From assembly GCA_019247515.1 (NCBI GenBank), contig JAFAOS010000166.1, forward strand, positions 1 through 37,154: a DNA stretch of 37,154 nucleotides, read 5' to 3'. This DNA is from Chloroflexota bacterium (GTDB taxonomy: Bacteria; Chloroflexota; UBA6077; CF-72). A model generated the notes under the pieces. The model saw nothing but the letters and a program-made list of their open reading frames with translations, did no database searches and had not been told where the DNA came from. This document shows positions 26,020 to 34,040 of this stretch, one piece after another (position 1 is the first letter of the stretch; the number at the start of each line of letters is the position of its first letter). A program made the position numbers and the translations under genes.

Positions 26020-26316
26020 ATGCAGGCGTACAAGATCAACGTCGCGAGCAGTTTTGTGCTCGTTCTTCTGTCTGTGATCGCACTGGTCACGGTTATCACG
26101 GGCCTGGTCTGGCCGCCGCCGGTGCCCGAGCCGGACGAAGGCACCCAGGCGCACCTTTTTCAGCTCTCAATTGCGGGACTCCTTCCGATGAGCGTCATCG
26201 CGGTCGCTACAGCGAACTGGCGTCAGCCGCGGCGCAGCCTGGTTCCACTGGTCATCGCATTCATTCTGACATTGCTCGCGTTCGCAGGCCTGTATCACCT
26301 GGAGCACCTCCTCTGA
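26020..26316 (+). CDS. Small three-TM membrane protein
   Basis: Complete 98-residue protein. ATG 26020 follows an AGAGGT purine stretch. Hydrophobic helices are ASSFVLVLLSVIALVTVITG (about 9-28), QLSIAGLLPMSVIAVATA (about 48-65) and SLVPLVIAFILTLLAFAGLY (about 73-92); the N-terminus is short and basic. The loop after the first helix is Pro/Glu-rich. No family is recognised, though small proteins of this type often sit next to transport or stress genes. It has no co-directional partner. Confidence 0.7.
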   Translation: MQAYKINVASSFVLVLLSVIALVTVITGLVWPPPVPEPDEGTQAHLFQLSIAGLLPMSVIAVATANWRQPRRSLVPLVIAFILTLLAFAGLYHLEHLL

Positions 26317-26502
26317 GCGGATTGCCGGTGCTGCTGACCGGCTGCGTGGTTCGAGTGAGGTGTGCCCGCGTATCGCGGCTGCACTCGCTCGGTTGGCACG
26401 TCACTGCGCTACCATGAAGAAGCCTGCGCCGTCTGGAGGTTACCCATACTAGGCAGCGCATCGTCGACAGGAATGTGTTCCTCCGACGCGACGATGCACC
26501 GG

Positions 26503-26690
26503 TCTGGGCCTGGCGCTCCGCAACAAAGCTCACACGATTACAGGGATCGCCGAGCAGCTCCACCTGAATCGCACGACGGTTCGCAAATTCATCGGAATCA
26601 GTTCCCCTACTGATTTGCGCCGTCCAAGTGGCCAGTGCCCACGCGGCCTCAAGTCAGCGGCACACGTCCCGCCTGAGCCGTGTGGTTCGT
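26503..26690 (+). mobile_element. ISL3-type HTH fragment
   Basis: The frame LGLALRNKAHTITGIAEQLH then LNRTTVRKFIGISSPTD matches the internal helix-turn-helix of ISL3 transposases (the part that normally reads IARELGLNRKTVRRFL). Nothing before or after it matches. It is a separate piece from the ISL3 remnant at 24480-25095, in the opposite orientation, and might come from the same element before rearrangement. Confidence 0.55.
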
Positions 26691-27504
26691 AGCCGGTCGA
26701 ATTCCACCGTGTCGTGGGCGCTGAAGATGGTGACGTCGGCGTGTTTCGCGAGGTCTGCGAGCGTCGCGTGGTTCTCGCGCACGCGGTGGTAGTCGAACGC
26801 GATGAACCGCTCGACGCCACGCAGCGCCCAGGGCATCCCCGACGTGTCGCCGCGGTCTAGCACGCTGCGGTGGAAATATGCGTCGCCGGCGTGCACCAGC
26901 CAGGTGCGACCGGTGTCGACGGCAATGGCCGCGTGGCCGACGGAATGACCGGGCATCGGTAGGGCGAGAATCTCCGGCGGGAGTCCGGCGAGTTGACGCA
27001 CGGCGGGCATGCCTTTCCATGGTTCGCCGAAAGCGTCATACGTTTCCCACGCCGGGCCGTGCGCGAATTGCGTCGACCGGTAGCGCTGCCTGGCATTGAG
27101 GCTCGCGCGCGCGAGGGCTGCACGCTTTTCTCCTGCGTGCACATGCACTCTCGCCTCTGGGAAGTCCGCGGGCCGCCCGCGTGGTCGAAGTCCAGGTGCG
27201 TCAGCAGAATATGGCGCACGTCGGCTCGGCGAAAGCCAAGCGCCTCGACCTGCGGCAGCGCCGGCATGTGTGTGTGGGTCGCATCGATACCCATTGCTCG
27301 ACCGAACAGCGGACCGAGCCTGCGCGTATCCCGGACGTCATGTACGCCGATGCCGGTATCGACCAGCACCAGGCCGTGCGCGTCAGTTTCGATCAGCAGG
27401 CAATGCGACACCAGCCTGGCACGCGCCAGGAGGCTGCCTTTACCGTTGACGGCGCTCCGACCGCGGGGGCACATCGTGCAGCAATCCAGGTGATGGACGC
27501 GCAT
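26654..27504 (-). pseudogene. Metallo-beta-lactamase-fold hydrolase, one frameshift
   Basis: Last gene of the minus-strand operon, starting ATG 27504, 2 bases after the SDR stop. First frame: MRVHHLDCCTMCPRG, CLLIETDAHGLVLVDTGIGV and ILLTHLDFDHAGG, the zinc-binding HxDxDH motif. At about 27175 the reading continues in the next frame as ADFPEARVHVHAGEKRAAL, LPMPGHSVGHAAIAVDTG (third metal His), WLVHAGDAYFH (bridging Asp) and TIFSAHDTVEFDRL (last His). All metal ligands are thus preserved but split by one indel. The family includes lactonases and related esterases. A single break in an otherwise perfect gene is either a very recent mutation or a sequence error. Confidence 0.85.
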
Positions 27505-27506
27505 AC

Positions 27507-28383
27507 TTAAGGTCCTCGACCTTCCGCGGCGGCGCCGTCGTGCGTGGCGTTCTCACTCAGGTCCCAGAGGAGTGTTCGGTTGTCCACCGTGTCGTAGTTG
27601 TTCTTCACCGCTGCCCGCCTGGATTTCACAAAGTACCGCCCGGAGACCTCGCGAAGCTCCGGGGCGGAGGCCACATATACCGACGTGCGGGCGCCCTCTG
27701 CCGGCGAGATCGGCGAGATCGAAAACGGCAGCGAAAGATAGGACACCAGCCGCAAGAGCCCGGGGGCTTGCAGCATCATGCGCGTGCGGACGACGCCTGG
27801 ATGCACGGCGTTCGCCGTGAGGGATGTGCCCTTCAGTCTGCTGGCAAGCTGTTCGGTGAACATGAGCGTGTATAGCTTTGTCGCGGCGTATGTGCCAAGC
27901 ACGGAGAACCGCCGATTCCCGACGTGCTGAAAACGTGTCCGGATCGAACGTGCCCATGGTGTACACACTCGAGCTCAGGTTGATGATCCGACCCTGTTCA
28001 CTGTTCTGGAGCTCCGTGAGCAGCAGGTTGGTGAGCAGGAATGGAGAGAGATAATTGACCTGGAACATCGTCTCGTAGCCGTTCTGGGTTGGGGTGCGCG
28101 TGGGCAGGAAGACTCCCGCGTTGTTGATCAACACATCGAGCCTCGGGTAGCGGTGGCGGAACGTCTCTGCGAGTTGACGCACCTGGCCAAGTGAGGCGAG
28201 GTCGGCCAGGATCTCGTCGCAGCTCGCATGGGACGTCGACGCCTGGATCTCCTTTCTGAGAGCCGCCTTCTTTGCGCTGCGTGCGGCGACGACGATGGTG
28301 AAGCCCTTCCTGGCGAGTTCCAGCGCGGTTGCCTTGCCCACGCCTTCGGTGGCGCCGGTGATCAGGCAGATCGGATCCTTCAT
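27507..28383 (-). pseudogene. Short-chain dehydrogenase/reductase, one frameshift
   Basis: NAD(P)-dependent SDR of about 290 residues. The start ATG 28383 overlaps the MFS stop by ATGA. Motifs in order: CLITGATEGVGKATALELAR (nucleotide binding), VLINNAGVF, IINLSSSVYTMG (catalytic Ser). At about 27920 the frame changes, and the second frame carries the catalytic Tyr-Lys as TYAATKLYTLMFTEQL, then TANAVHPGVVRTRM and the C-terminal SGRYFVKSRRAAVKNN. So every catalytic residue survives but one indel splits the protein before YxxxK. Substrate unknown; the context with an efflux pump and an F420-type enzyme suggests modification of a xenobiotic. Confidence 0.87.
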
Positions 28384-29807
28384 CCTGCGCTGCCCAGATC
28401 GAGAGCGGCAGAGGCACGCGGCAGGGCACGCGGCGCCTTGTCCACACCAAAGGCGGCCAACCCGCCGAAGACCGCGAGCACCGCGACGAAGGTGAAGGCA
28501 GGCCCAAACCCGGCGACGAATCCGCTCGGGCTGCCCAGGTTGCCGAAGGCCCCGAACACGGAGGTCGCGACGGCAACGCCAAAGGCGCCGCCGAAGCGCT
28601 GGAGGGTGCTGTTGACGCCGGAGGCCTTGCCCATATCGGCGCGTTCGACTGCGCTCAGCGCGGCGGTCGGCGCCACGGGCAACACGGTGGCCACGCCGAT
28701 CCCGGTCAGTGCCATGGGAATTGCCAGTCGCCAGTACTCCACGCTCATGCTTGCCAACGACGCAAACCAGACAAAGCTCGTGGCCTGCACCAGCATTCCG
28801 CTCACGAGTAACGGTCGGCGACCGATGCGGTCGGAGAGCGCACCCGCCAGCGGAGCAAACAGCAGGGGTCCGCCGGTCCAGGGCAAGAGCCGCAGACCCG
28901 TCTCAAAGGGCGAGTTGCCGACCGCCAATTGGAAGTATTGCGTGACCAGGAAAATCCCGCCGAAGACGGCGCCAGACTGGAAAAACCCGGTGGTGTTCGC
29001 GGCCGAGAAGCTCACGCTGCGGAACAGCCGCATTGGCAGCATCGGTGCGGGCGCGCGCAGTTCCCAGGTGACGAAGCAGGCCGTGAAGACGACGCCGCCG
29101 CTCAGCGATGCGATCGTCGCTGCACTTGCCCAGCCAAGAGCCGATCCCTGCACCAGTCCGAAGACAATCCCGACGGCGCCGCCGGAGACGAGCACCACGG
29201 CAATCGGGTCAAGCCGGGTTGGCGGTCCAACGCTTTCTGAGAGGTGGCGACGAGACAGCACCGCCACCAGGACGCCCAGCGGCACGTTGAGCCAGAAGAC
29301 CCAGTGCCAGCTCAGTGTCTGAGTAATGGCGCCGCCAATTAGCGGCCCGGTCGCCACGGCGATGCTGGCGATGGCACCCCAGATGCCGACGATTGTGCCG
29401 CGGCGTTCGGCCCCGAACGCGCTTGTCAGGATGGTCAGGCTCAGCGGCATGATCAGACCGGCGCCGATGCCCAGGACCACGCGCGCGGCGACCAGGAACT
29501 GCATCGTGGGTGCCAACGCACACGCGGCGGAAGCGAAGGCGAACAAGCTCAAGCCGATGGTGAACCACCACCTGCGACCGTAGCGGTCGCCGAGAGCGGC
29601 GGCGGTGGTGATGCTCCCGGCCCACGCCAGGCTGTAGGCATTCACCGTCCACTGGAGATCGGCCAAACTCGCTCCGAGATCGACGTGGATGGCCGGCAAT
29701 GCCGTCACCACCACGAGCGCATCCAGTCCCACCATGAAGAACGCCAGCGATGTCAGCGCCAGCGTCCAGCCGGGCCTGGATCGAGGATCGCGTGAGGACC
29801 GTGTCAT
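28380..29807 (-). CDS. DHA2-family MFS drug-efflux transporter
   Basis: Proton-driven multidrug transporter of the EmrB/QacA type, 475 residues with about 14 predicted helices. N-terminal helix LALTSLAFFMVGLDALVVVT; motif A LGDRYGRRWWFTIGLSLF after helix 2; motif C-like region VLGIGAGLIMPLSLTIL; NVPLGVLVAVLSRRHLSESV links the central helices; GALSDRIGRRPLLVSGML is the second motif A. ATG 29807 overlaps the stop of the upstream oxidoreductase (ATGA), and its own stop overlaps the SDR start (ATGA), so the three are translationally coupled. Regulation is probably by the divergent TetR protein. Confidence 0.95.
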   Translation of the reverse strand: MTRSSRDPRSRPGWTLALTSLAFFMVGLDALVVVTALPAIHVDLGASLADLQWTVNAYSLAWAGSITTAAALGDRYGRRWWFTIGLSLFAFASAACALAPTMQFLVAARVVLGIGAGLIMPLSLTILTSAFGAERRGTIVGIWGAIASIAVATGPLIGGAITQTLSWHWVFWLNVPLGVLVAVLSRRHLSESVGPPTRLDPIAVVLVSGGAVGIVFGLVQGSALGWASAATIASLSGGVVFTACFVTWELRAPAPMLPMRLFRSVSFSAANTTGFFQSGAVFGGIFLVTQYFQLAVGNSPFETGLRLLPWTGGPLLFAPLAGALSDRIGRRPLLVSGMLVQATSFVWFASLASMSVEYWRLAIPMALTGIGVATVLPVAPTAALSAVERADMGKASGVNSTLQRFGGAFGVAVATSVFGAFGNLGSPSGFVAGFGPAFTFVAVLAVFGGLAAFGVDKAPRALPRASAALDLGSAG

Positions 29808-30289
29808 GCGGTAGTCGCGGCGGTGAGTTCGGTCAGACGAAACACGGGAGTGCGCTGCGCCTCCAGCGCCAGCACCTCGAGCGACGCGTCCGCGCTAACG
29901 TGAATGCGCTGCCGCAACATCGGCCCGGCCAGCGGGCTCGGCCGGTAGGCCGCCAGACACTCCCGCAGGACCAGCGCCGCTTCCTCGCCGTGCACTTGCT
30001 CGGCGCTGTAGGTTGCTGAGCGTTTGCCCTGGGTGACGGTCGCCGTGCGCGCCGCGCGCAAGTTGAGGACCCAGTTGACCTCGCCGAAGGCGGCAACGAC
30101 GTACGTGTGGCCGTCGCGGTCGAAGACGCCCATGGGCACGGTACAGTCGCGACCGGATTTGCGGCCGCGTACGGTGAGCAGGGCCATGCGTGGATCGGGG
30201 CGCAGGCCGAGGCGCAGCAGGGTGGTCGTGATGGGGTTAAGGACTTTTGTGCGAGCGGGGGCTCGGCTCACCTTCGGGTGGGTGACCAT
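29804..30289 (-). CDS. Deazaflavin (F420)-dependent nitroreductase-like protein
   Basis: Ddn/DUF385 family, split-barrel fold binding F420H2; about 161 residues. Typical segments: LRPDPRMALLTVRGRKSGRD, CTVPMGVFDRDGHTYVVAAF, GEVNWVLNLRAARTATVTQG and the late LRQRIHVSADASLEVLALEA. ATG 30289 is chosen (MVTHPKVS); the frame is open to 30337, but AAAGGA lies upstream of 30289 and the predicted promoter gives a leader of about 55 bases. First gene of the operon and likely to reduce a quinone, nitro compound or antibiotic that the linked pump exports; the substrate is inference. Confidence 0.88.
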   Translation of the reverse strand: MVTHPKVSRAPARTKVLNPITTTLLRLGLRPDPRMALLTVRGRKSGRDCTVPMGVFDRDGHTYVVAAFGEVNWVLNLRAARTATVTQGKRSATYSAEQVHGEEAALVLRECLAAYRPSPLAGPMLRQRIHVSADASLEVLALEAQRTPVFRLTELTAATTA

Positions 30290-30344
30290 AGCGGCGGTCC
30301 TTTCGAGAGCGGCTCTGCAAGCCTGGGATACGACCACGTAGCGC

Positions 30345-30361
30345 TACGACACGGTAGCGTA
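30345..30361. promoter_or_regulatory. Predicted TetR operator 1
   Basis: TACG-N9-CGTA palindrome (TACGACACGGTAGCGTA) inside a 28-base block at 30341-30368 that is repeated at 30406-30433 with 24 of 28 bases equal. It contains CGCTAC-GACACG-GTAGCG and overlaps the predicted -10 of the minus-strand operon. A third related element, TACG-ACCA-CGTA, lies at 30329-30340. Confidence 0.6.
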
Positions 30362-30379
30362 TCAGACCATGGTAGTCAA
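30351..30379 (-). promoter_or_regulatory. Predicted promoter of the F420/MFS/SDR/MBL operon
   Basis: On the minus strand TTGACT (30379-30374) is followed after exactly 17 bases by TACCGT (30356-30351). The -10 box lies within operator 1, so a bound TetR protein would block it. Confidence 0.5.
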
Positions 30380-30409
30380 GTATTGTGGAACGGGTGCGCG
30401 GCGGCGCGC

Positions 30410-30426
30410 TACGATACCGTTGCGTA
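30410..30426. promoter_or_regulatory. Predicted TetR operator 2
   Basis: Second TACG-N9-CGTA copy (TACGATACCGTTGCGTA), centred 65 bp from operator 1, about six helical turns. It lies 33 bases before the TetR start codon, a position suited to autoregulation. Confidence 0.6.
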
Positions 30427-30459
30427 TGAGACCGCGGTCGACGTAGGCAGGTAGCTGGA

Positions 30460-31092
30460 GTGCCACCACAGAAGGGGTCAGCTGTAGACCGAACTGGCGA
30501 CGTCGACGTGCGCGTCCGCCACTCGAAACAAGTCGTCATGGCGACCACCTACGCGTTGCTGGCGGAAGAGGGTCTGGCCGGTGTGAGCGTCGACGCCGTC
30601 GCTCGACGCTCTGGCGTGGCCAAGACCACCATCTACCGCCACTGGCCGTCGCGTGAGGCGCTCTTGCTGGACGCGTGCGCCCAGATGGGTCCGCAGTTCG
30701 AGGTTCCGGACGCCGGGAGCTTCGCGCGTGACGTGCGTGCGCTGGCCCAGCGGGTGGTCGAACAGCTCCTGTCGGGGCCCTACGCTGCGATCCTCCTATC
30801 CCTCATGGATGCCGCGGAACGCAATCCAGATCTGGCCGCGCTGCTGGCCGCGGCGCAGGCCAAGTTGGTGGAAGCGGTTCGCATGGTCTCCGCTCGAGCG
30901 CGAGGTCGCGGCGAGCTGCGGCGCGCGCCGGACGCAGCCGATCTGGCGGCACTCATTGTTGGGCCGCTGTTGTACCGGCGCCTGTTTTCGCACGAACCGC
31001 TGTCCGATGCATTCTTGCGTGTCGTTGTCGACAACGCGGTGCGCCTGGCAGGCGGGAACATCGACAGCCAAGCGCGCGGCCTGCGGCGTTGA
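30460..31092 (+). CDS. TetR-family transcriptional regulator
   Basis: Repressor of 210 residues, divergent from the efflux operon. N-terminal HTH: KQVVMATTYALLAEEGLAGV, SVDAVARRSGVAKTTIYRHW (recognition helix with T-T-I-Y-R-H-W) and PSREALLLDAC. The C-terminal ligand domain is helical (LAQRVVEQLLSGPYAAILLS and AALIVGPLLYRRLFSHEPLS), as in the TetR_C subgroup that controls MFS pumps. GTG 30460 is used; a weak GGAG touches it and AGGT lies 9 bases upstream. Two matching palindromes in the intergenic region are its probable operators. The effector is presumably a substrate of the pump. Confidence 0.93.
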   Translation: MPPQKGSAVDRTGDVDVRVRHSKQVVMATTYALLAEEGLAGVSVDAVARRSGVAKTTIYRHWPSREALLLDACAQMGPQFEVPDAGSFARDVRALAQRVVEQLLSGPYAAILLSLMDAAERNPDLAALLAAAQAKLVEAVRMVSARARGRGELRRAPDAADLAALIVGPLLYRRLFSHEPLSDAFLRVVVDNAVRLAGGNIDSQARGLRR

Positions 31093-31131
31093 TCGTCGTC
31101 TTCGGTTGCCTGGAGCACGCGTGGGCGCTCG

Positions 31132-31410
31132 TCAAGAATTGAGAGTCTGGAGGGTCTGAACAAAGCCCGTCAGCCGTTTGACGAGGCGGCGAGCGACCGG
31201 TTGGCGGTCGTGTTCGTCAAAGTAGTTGGCGGCAAGATCGACGTACAGGCAGTCGTGTTGGAGTAAGTGCCACACGATGAACAGGATGGAGTGAGCTACG
31301 GCGACGGATGCGTTCTTAGCGCCTCGCTTGGCCGCCAGGCGACGGAATTGAGCGTTGACGTCGGTGTCTTTGGTGCGAACCGCCGCGTGCGCTGCCTCCG
31401 CCTCGTAGCG
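31132..31410 (-). mobile_element. IS110-family transposase C-terminal remnant
   Basis: The minus strand reads AEAAHAAVRTKDTDVNAQFR, RLAAKRGAKNASVAVAHSIL, FIVWHLLQHDCLYVDLAAN and YFDEHDRQPVARRLVKRLTG, which is the end of the IS110/IS492 Transposase_20 domain (the familiar RLAARRGKKRAxVAVAHSIL). The RuvC-like DEDD N-terminus is absent. It is joined in frame at about 31410 to an unrelated winged-helix fragment, so this is a breakpoint. The left end, with any guide-RNA region, is lost. Confidence 0.82.
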
Positions 31411-31595
31411 TAACTGTCCGAGACGATAGGTCTCCGTAGTCAGGCCAAGGGCTTGGGCGACGCGTTGGTGGACACCACGAGTTCGGAATTGACCGCCGCG
31501 CGTAACATGGGCGAAGCAGGTGAGCGCCTGCATGACCAACAGCAAGCGTGGGTCGTCCAGCTTCAGTCCGGGTGTCCACCGTCCACTCGGGGTAA
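31410..31595 (-). pseudogene. Winged-helix protein fragment fused to the IS110 end
   Basis: Upstream of the IS110 part in the same frame: LKLDDPRLLLVMQALTCFAH, then VTRGGQFRTRGVHQRVAQAL and GLTTETYRLGQLRY. This resembles a winged-helix domain from transposon-associated proteins in soil bacteria (there continuing LRYDLAKLRAKGLVEK). The homology stops at LRY, where IS110 sequence takes over. The fragment itself is open but its beginning is not readable. Confidence 0.5.
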
Positions 31596-31699
31596 TGGTC
31601 GGCTGGCGCGGGGGTATGGCAACGATTGTGCGCCACGAGCGCTGAAGGAGGGATCGATGTAGAAGATCGGAGCCAATTGCAGCTAGCCGTGTCCGAGAT

Positions 31700-31870
31700 G
31701 GAGGTTTGGCCCTCCGGAGCCGCTCTGCAGGGAGAGGCCCTCCACAAACGGGCGAGTGCCTGGTGCGCCCGGCAGGGTCTCCGCGAGGAAGCCGTGGAAC
31801 ACGCGGTCAGCGGACGGGAGTGGGAGACCGCCGCCGAGCTGATCGAGGCGTGGCAACCACCACAAGCTGC
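31700..31870 (+). pseudogene. LuxR-LAL (MalT-like) regulator fragment
   Basis: The frame contains GEALHKRASAWCARQGLREE then AVEHAVSGREWETAAELIEA, which is the winged/TPR-like segment just after the ATPase domain of large MalT-type LuxR regulators. The ATPase and HTH are absent on both sides. It is one of several short mosaic pieces between 31132 and 34040. Confidence 0.65.
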
Positions 31871-31879
31871 ATCGGTCAA

Positions 31880-32180
31880 GAGCCGGGGCGGTGAGCGTTG
31901 CGGTTGTAGGCGCACGAACACGTGCGTCGGGTACGAGCGAAGAAGGCGAACGAGAGTAAACCACTGATGACGTGTCGAAACCGTATAGACGGCATCGAAA
32001 CCGAGGGGAATCGCTACCTCGGGATAAGCCTGGGGGAGAGCCTGCTTACTGCCCAGGTGGTGCCCGGCATTGAGGTGGCGCGAGCTTGGCTCAGGCTCTG
32101 GCAGGGATCGTGGGAACCTGTCGCCCCGAACGTGATTTTGTACGCCGCCAGCCAGCCAACAGCTGTCAGCGAGCGAGCTC
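31880..32180 (-). mobile_element. Possible DDE transposase shard
   Basis: The minus strand reads VAIPLGFDAVYTVSTRHQWF then TLVRLLRSYPTHVFVRLQPQ. The Asp-x-x-Tyr after a strand and the later VFVRLxxxR spacing resemble the second Asp region of DDE transposases, where a strand ending in fvVRlrxxR follows. No other part of such an enzyme is seen, so this is a weak call. Confidence 0.3.
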
Positions 32181-32829
32181 ACTGAGGAGGCCGACCACCC
32201 CCACCGAGTGGGCCACTCAGCGACGACGTCAGGCCGATGGTGCCGAATCGAGAAATCCACCTGGCGCACGATCGGGTGACACAAGTAGATTCCAAGGACA
32301 CCTGGCCGGCCGCGCTCCAGGGTGGCCGGCGGTAGCCGCGGGCGAACCTCGCCCTCGCTGGAGGCATAAACAACTGGGTCGCCAGATCGAACAGCCGGTC
32401 GCCGACACGGACGCCCTCCCAGTCCACCACGCCGACCACGCGCTGCTGCTCGTTCAGCAGCAGGTTCGCCGGCGAGAAGTCGTAATGGACGATGTCGGCG
32501 TGGTCGACATCCATCTCGTCGGCATGCCGCTCCACGAGAGTCTGGACAACGCGCAGCAGCTCATTGGTCGCCGGCGAATGAGCCTGCAGAGACGCCATGT
32601 CGCAGTAGTCGTACTCCGCGTAACCGTGCGTCACCGCGTATACGGCTTCCTCGGCCCAGGTTGGGCGAGTCGGGAACACCTCGGCCAGCCAGCCGCCGCG
32701 ACCGGACTGCAGGTCGCACAGCGACACGAGCTGGTCCACGGTTGCGGGATCCTCCAGCGGACGGGGCTCACCCGGCAACGCTCTCTGGACGCCGAAGCAG
32801 CCCACGGGCAGGGCGCCCCCACAGTACAT
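32179..32829 (-). pseudogene. Phosphotransferase (APH-fold) fragment
   Basis: Contains VQRALPGEPRPLEDPATVDQ, LVSLCDLQSGRGGWLAEVFP, the Brenner motif DIVHYDFSPANLLLNEQQRV and VVGVVDWEGVRVGDRLFDLA. The N-lobe of about 80-100 residues that should precede it is missing: immediately upstream is the 39-bp repeat and then the cyclase remnant. The last 60 residues (SLESTCVTRSCARWISRFG onward) look out of frame. About 216 residues are open, but a kinase without its N-lobe should be inactive. A second, distinct broken APH gene lies at 25235-25834. Confidence 0.7.
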
Positions 32830-32848
32830 ACGAGGCTGAGGGGTAGCC

Positions 32849-32887
32849 CAGCGCGCGCTGGCTGGCCGACGCAGCTGGCGGCCGGAG
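32849..32887. repeat. 39-bp long-distance direct repeat, copy 2
   Basis: Same orientation as copy 1 at 8011-8049, 38 of 39 identical. It sits between the truncated 5' end of the phosphotransferase remnant and the 3' end of the cyclase remnant, so it marks a junction between unrelated fragments. Confidence 0.85.
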
Positions 32888-32922
32888 TGGTGGCGGGTGA
32901 TGAAAATGGGGATGAGCGTCGT

Positions 32923-33469
32923 TCATGGCCTCACGCCTGCCTCCATCAAAAAAATCGCGAGTGGGTTGACCGGGACCCCGGTGGCGCCCATAACCTGTAT
33001 CGCACCGAGTACGAAAAGAAGGGTGAATCTGCCCAATTGGGCGCAGGTCTCGGGGAGTGTGCTGACGTCCGGGTTATCGATGAGCGGCAGCCCCAGCTGC
33101 GGCGGGGCGGTGGCGTGCATCCACATACTCGCGCCAGCTGTGAGCGGCGGATCGCCAATATCCCCGGCGTGGAGCGCGATCTGGCGCCGCGCTAGCCAGC
33201 GAACCGCGTCAAGGCTCAGGCAGGGCAACTGATTGCTGAACACCATACCTGAGTGCACAGCCGCCTCGGAGCACCAGCGCGTCACTCGATTCGATTTTCA
33301 CGCCCATCTGGAGTTCGGCGGCGTCGAGATCGCTGGCGCTGACGGCGTGGCCTTCCGGGAGTTGACCGCAGGCATCGAGCGGTCGGCGGGTACTGATGGG
33401 ACCGTGATGTCCGTCGACGGATCGAGCCTGTACCAGCTTGACTCGAGTAGCGCAGTTCCCAGCTCGCAC
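32923..33469 (-). pseudogene. Cyclase/kynurenine-formamidase-like gene, broken
   Basis: Minus strand, PF04199-like. First part: RRPLDACGQLPEGHAVSASD, LDAAELQMGVKIESSDALVL and RGG. At about 33270 the frame changes to SNQLPCLSLDAVRWLARRQI, ALHAGDIGDPPLTAG, LPETCAQLGRFTLLFVLG and the typical ending VMGATGVPVNPLAIF. The N-terminal metal motif HxGTHxDxxxH is missing. Family enzymes hydrolyse amides or cyclic compounds. One frameshift and truncation make it inactive. Confidence 0.75.
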
Positions 33470-34040
33470 GCCGCCAGCTCATTGCCAAGCGGCACCACAC
33501 AGGTGGCGGTCGGCGACACGGCGCACGCCTGGGTACGCCTACAGTCTGGCAAGTCTTCTCGGCTGCCGACTTGAGCCAGGTGAACCCGGGCGGCCACGCG
33601 GCAGACCTGGTCCGAGCTACGACGGCAGTATCTGGCAATGCGATGGGTCGAGCGCCAACACGTGCCGCTTCATCGGGGGGCAGCCTGTTGCAACCTCGGG
33701 GTGTTACGCCAGCCGGTGACGCGGCAGTCCAGAAAGTCGCCACCATCAGCTTTGGCAGTGCCTATGCCTGGCCGGCGGCAACGTCTACCAGTACCAGTCG
33801 CCGTACCAGTTGAAACAGACGGCGTGTATGAGCAGGCGTTCTCCGGCACCATGGTTCTCGGGGCTGAACACGTGTACAGTGCAGGGGCACACCGTGGGCG
33901 CTGAATGCCATCGATGTGCATACCGGTGTGTTGAAGTGCAACTTCGACCTGGGAAATGGCGGCAGCCGCGGGGTGCTAGCGAGCGAACCGACATTCGATC
34001 CCATGAACCAAGTGGTATATGTCCGAACCACAGTAGTTAT
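33400..34040 (+). pseudogene. Decayed secreted propeller-like protein
   Basis: Blade-like pieces occur in alternating plus-strand frames: SSLYQLDSSS, then VWQVFSAADLSQV, SYDGSIWQCDGSSANTCRF, CLAGGNVYQYQSPYQLK, and WALNAIDVHTGVLKCNFDLG followed by SEPTFDPMNQVVYVRT. The order of a strand ending in WALNAIDVHTG and then a new strand is that of PQQ-type or WD-like beta-propellers. At least four frame changes show it is long dead. It is not closely similar to the propeller gene at 12768-14263. Confidence 0.5.

Noticed and set aside
31316..32284. A 322-codon minus-strand open frame
   Set aside because: Most of it overlaps different fragments (IS110 end, LuxR-LAL piece) in other frames and is not a coherent protein; only one short part resembles a transposase.
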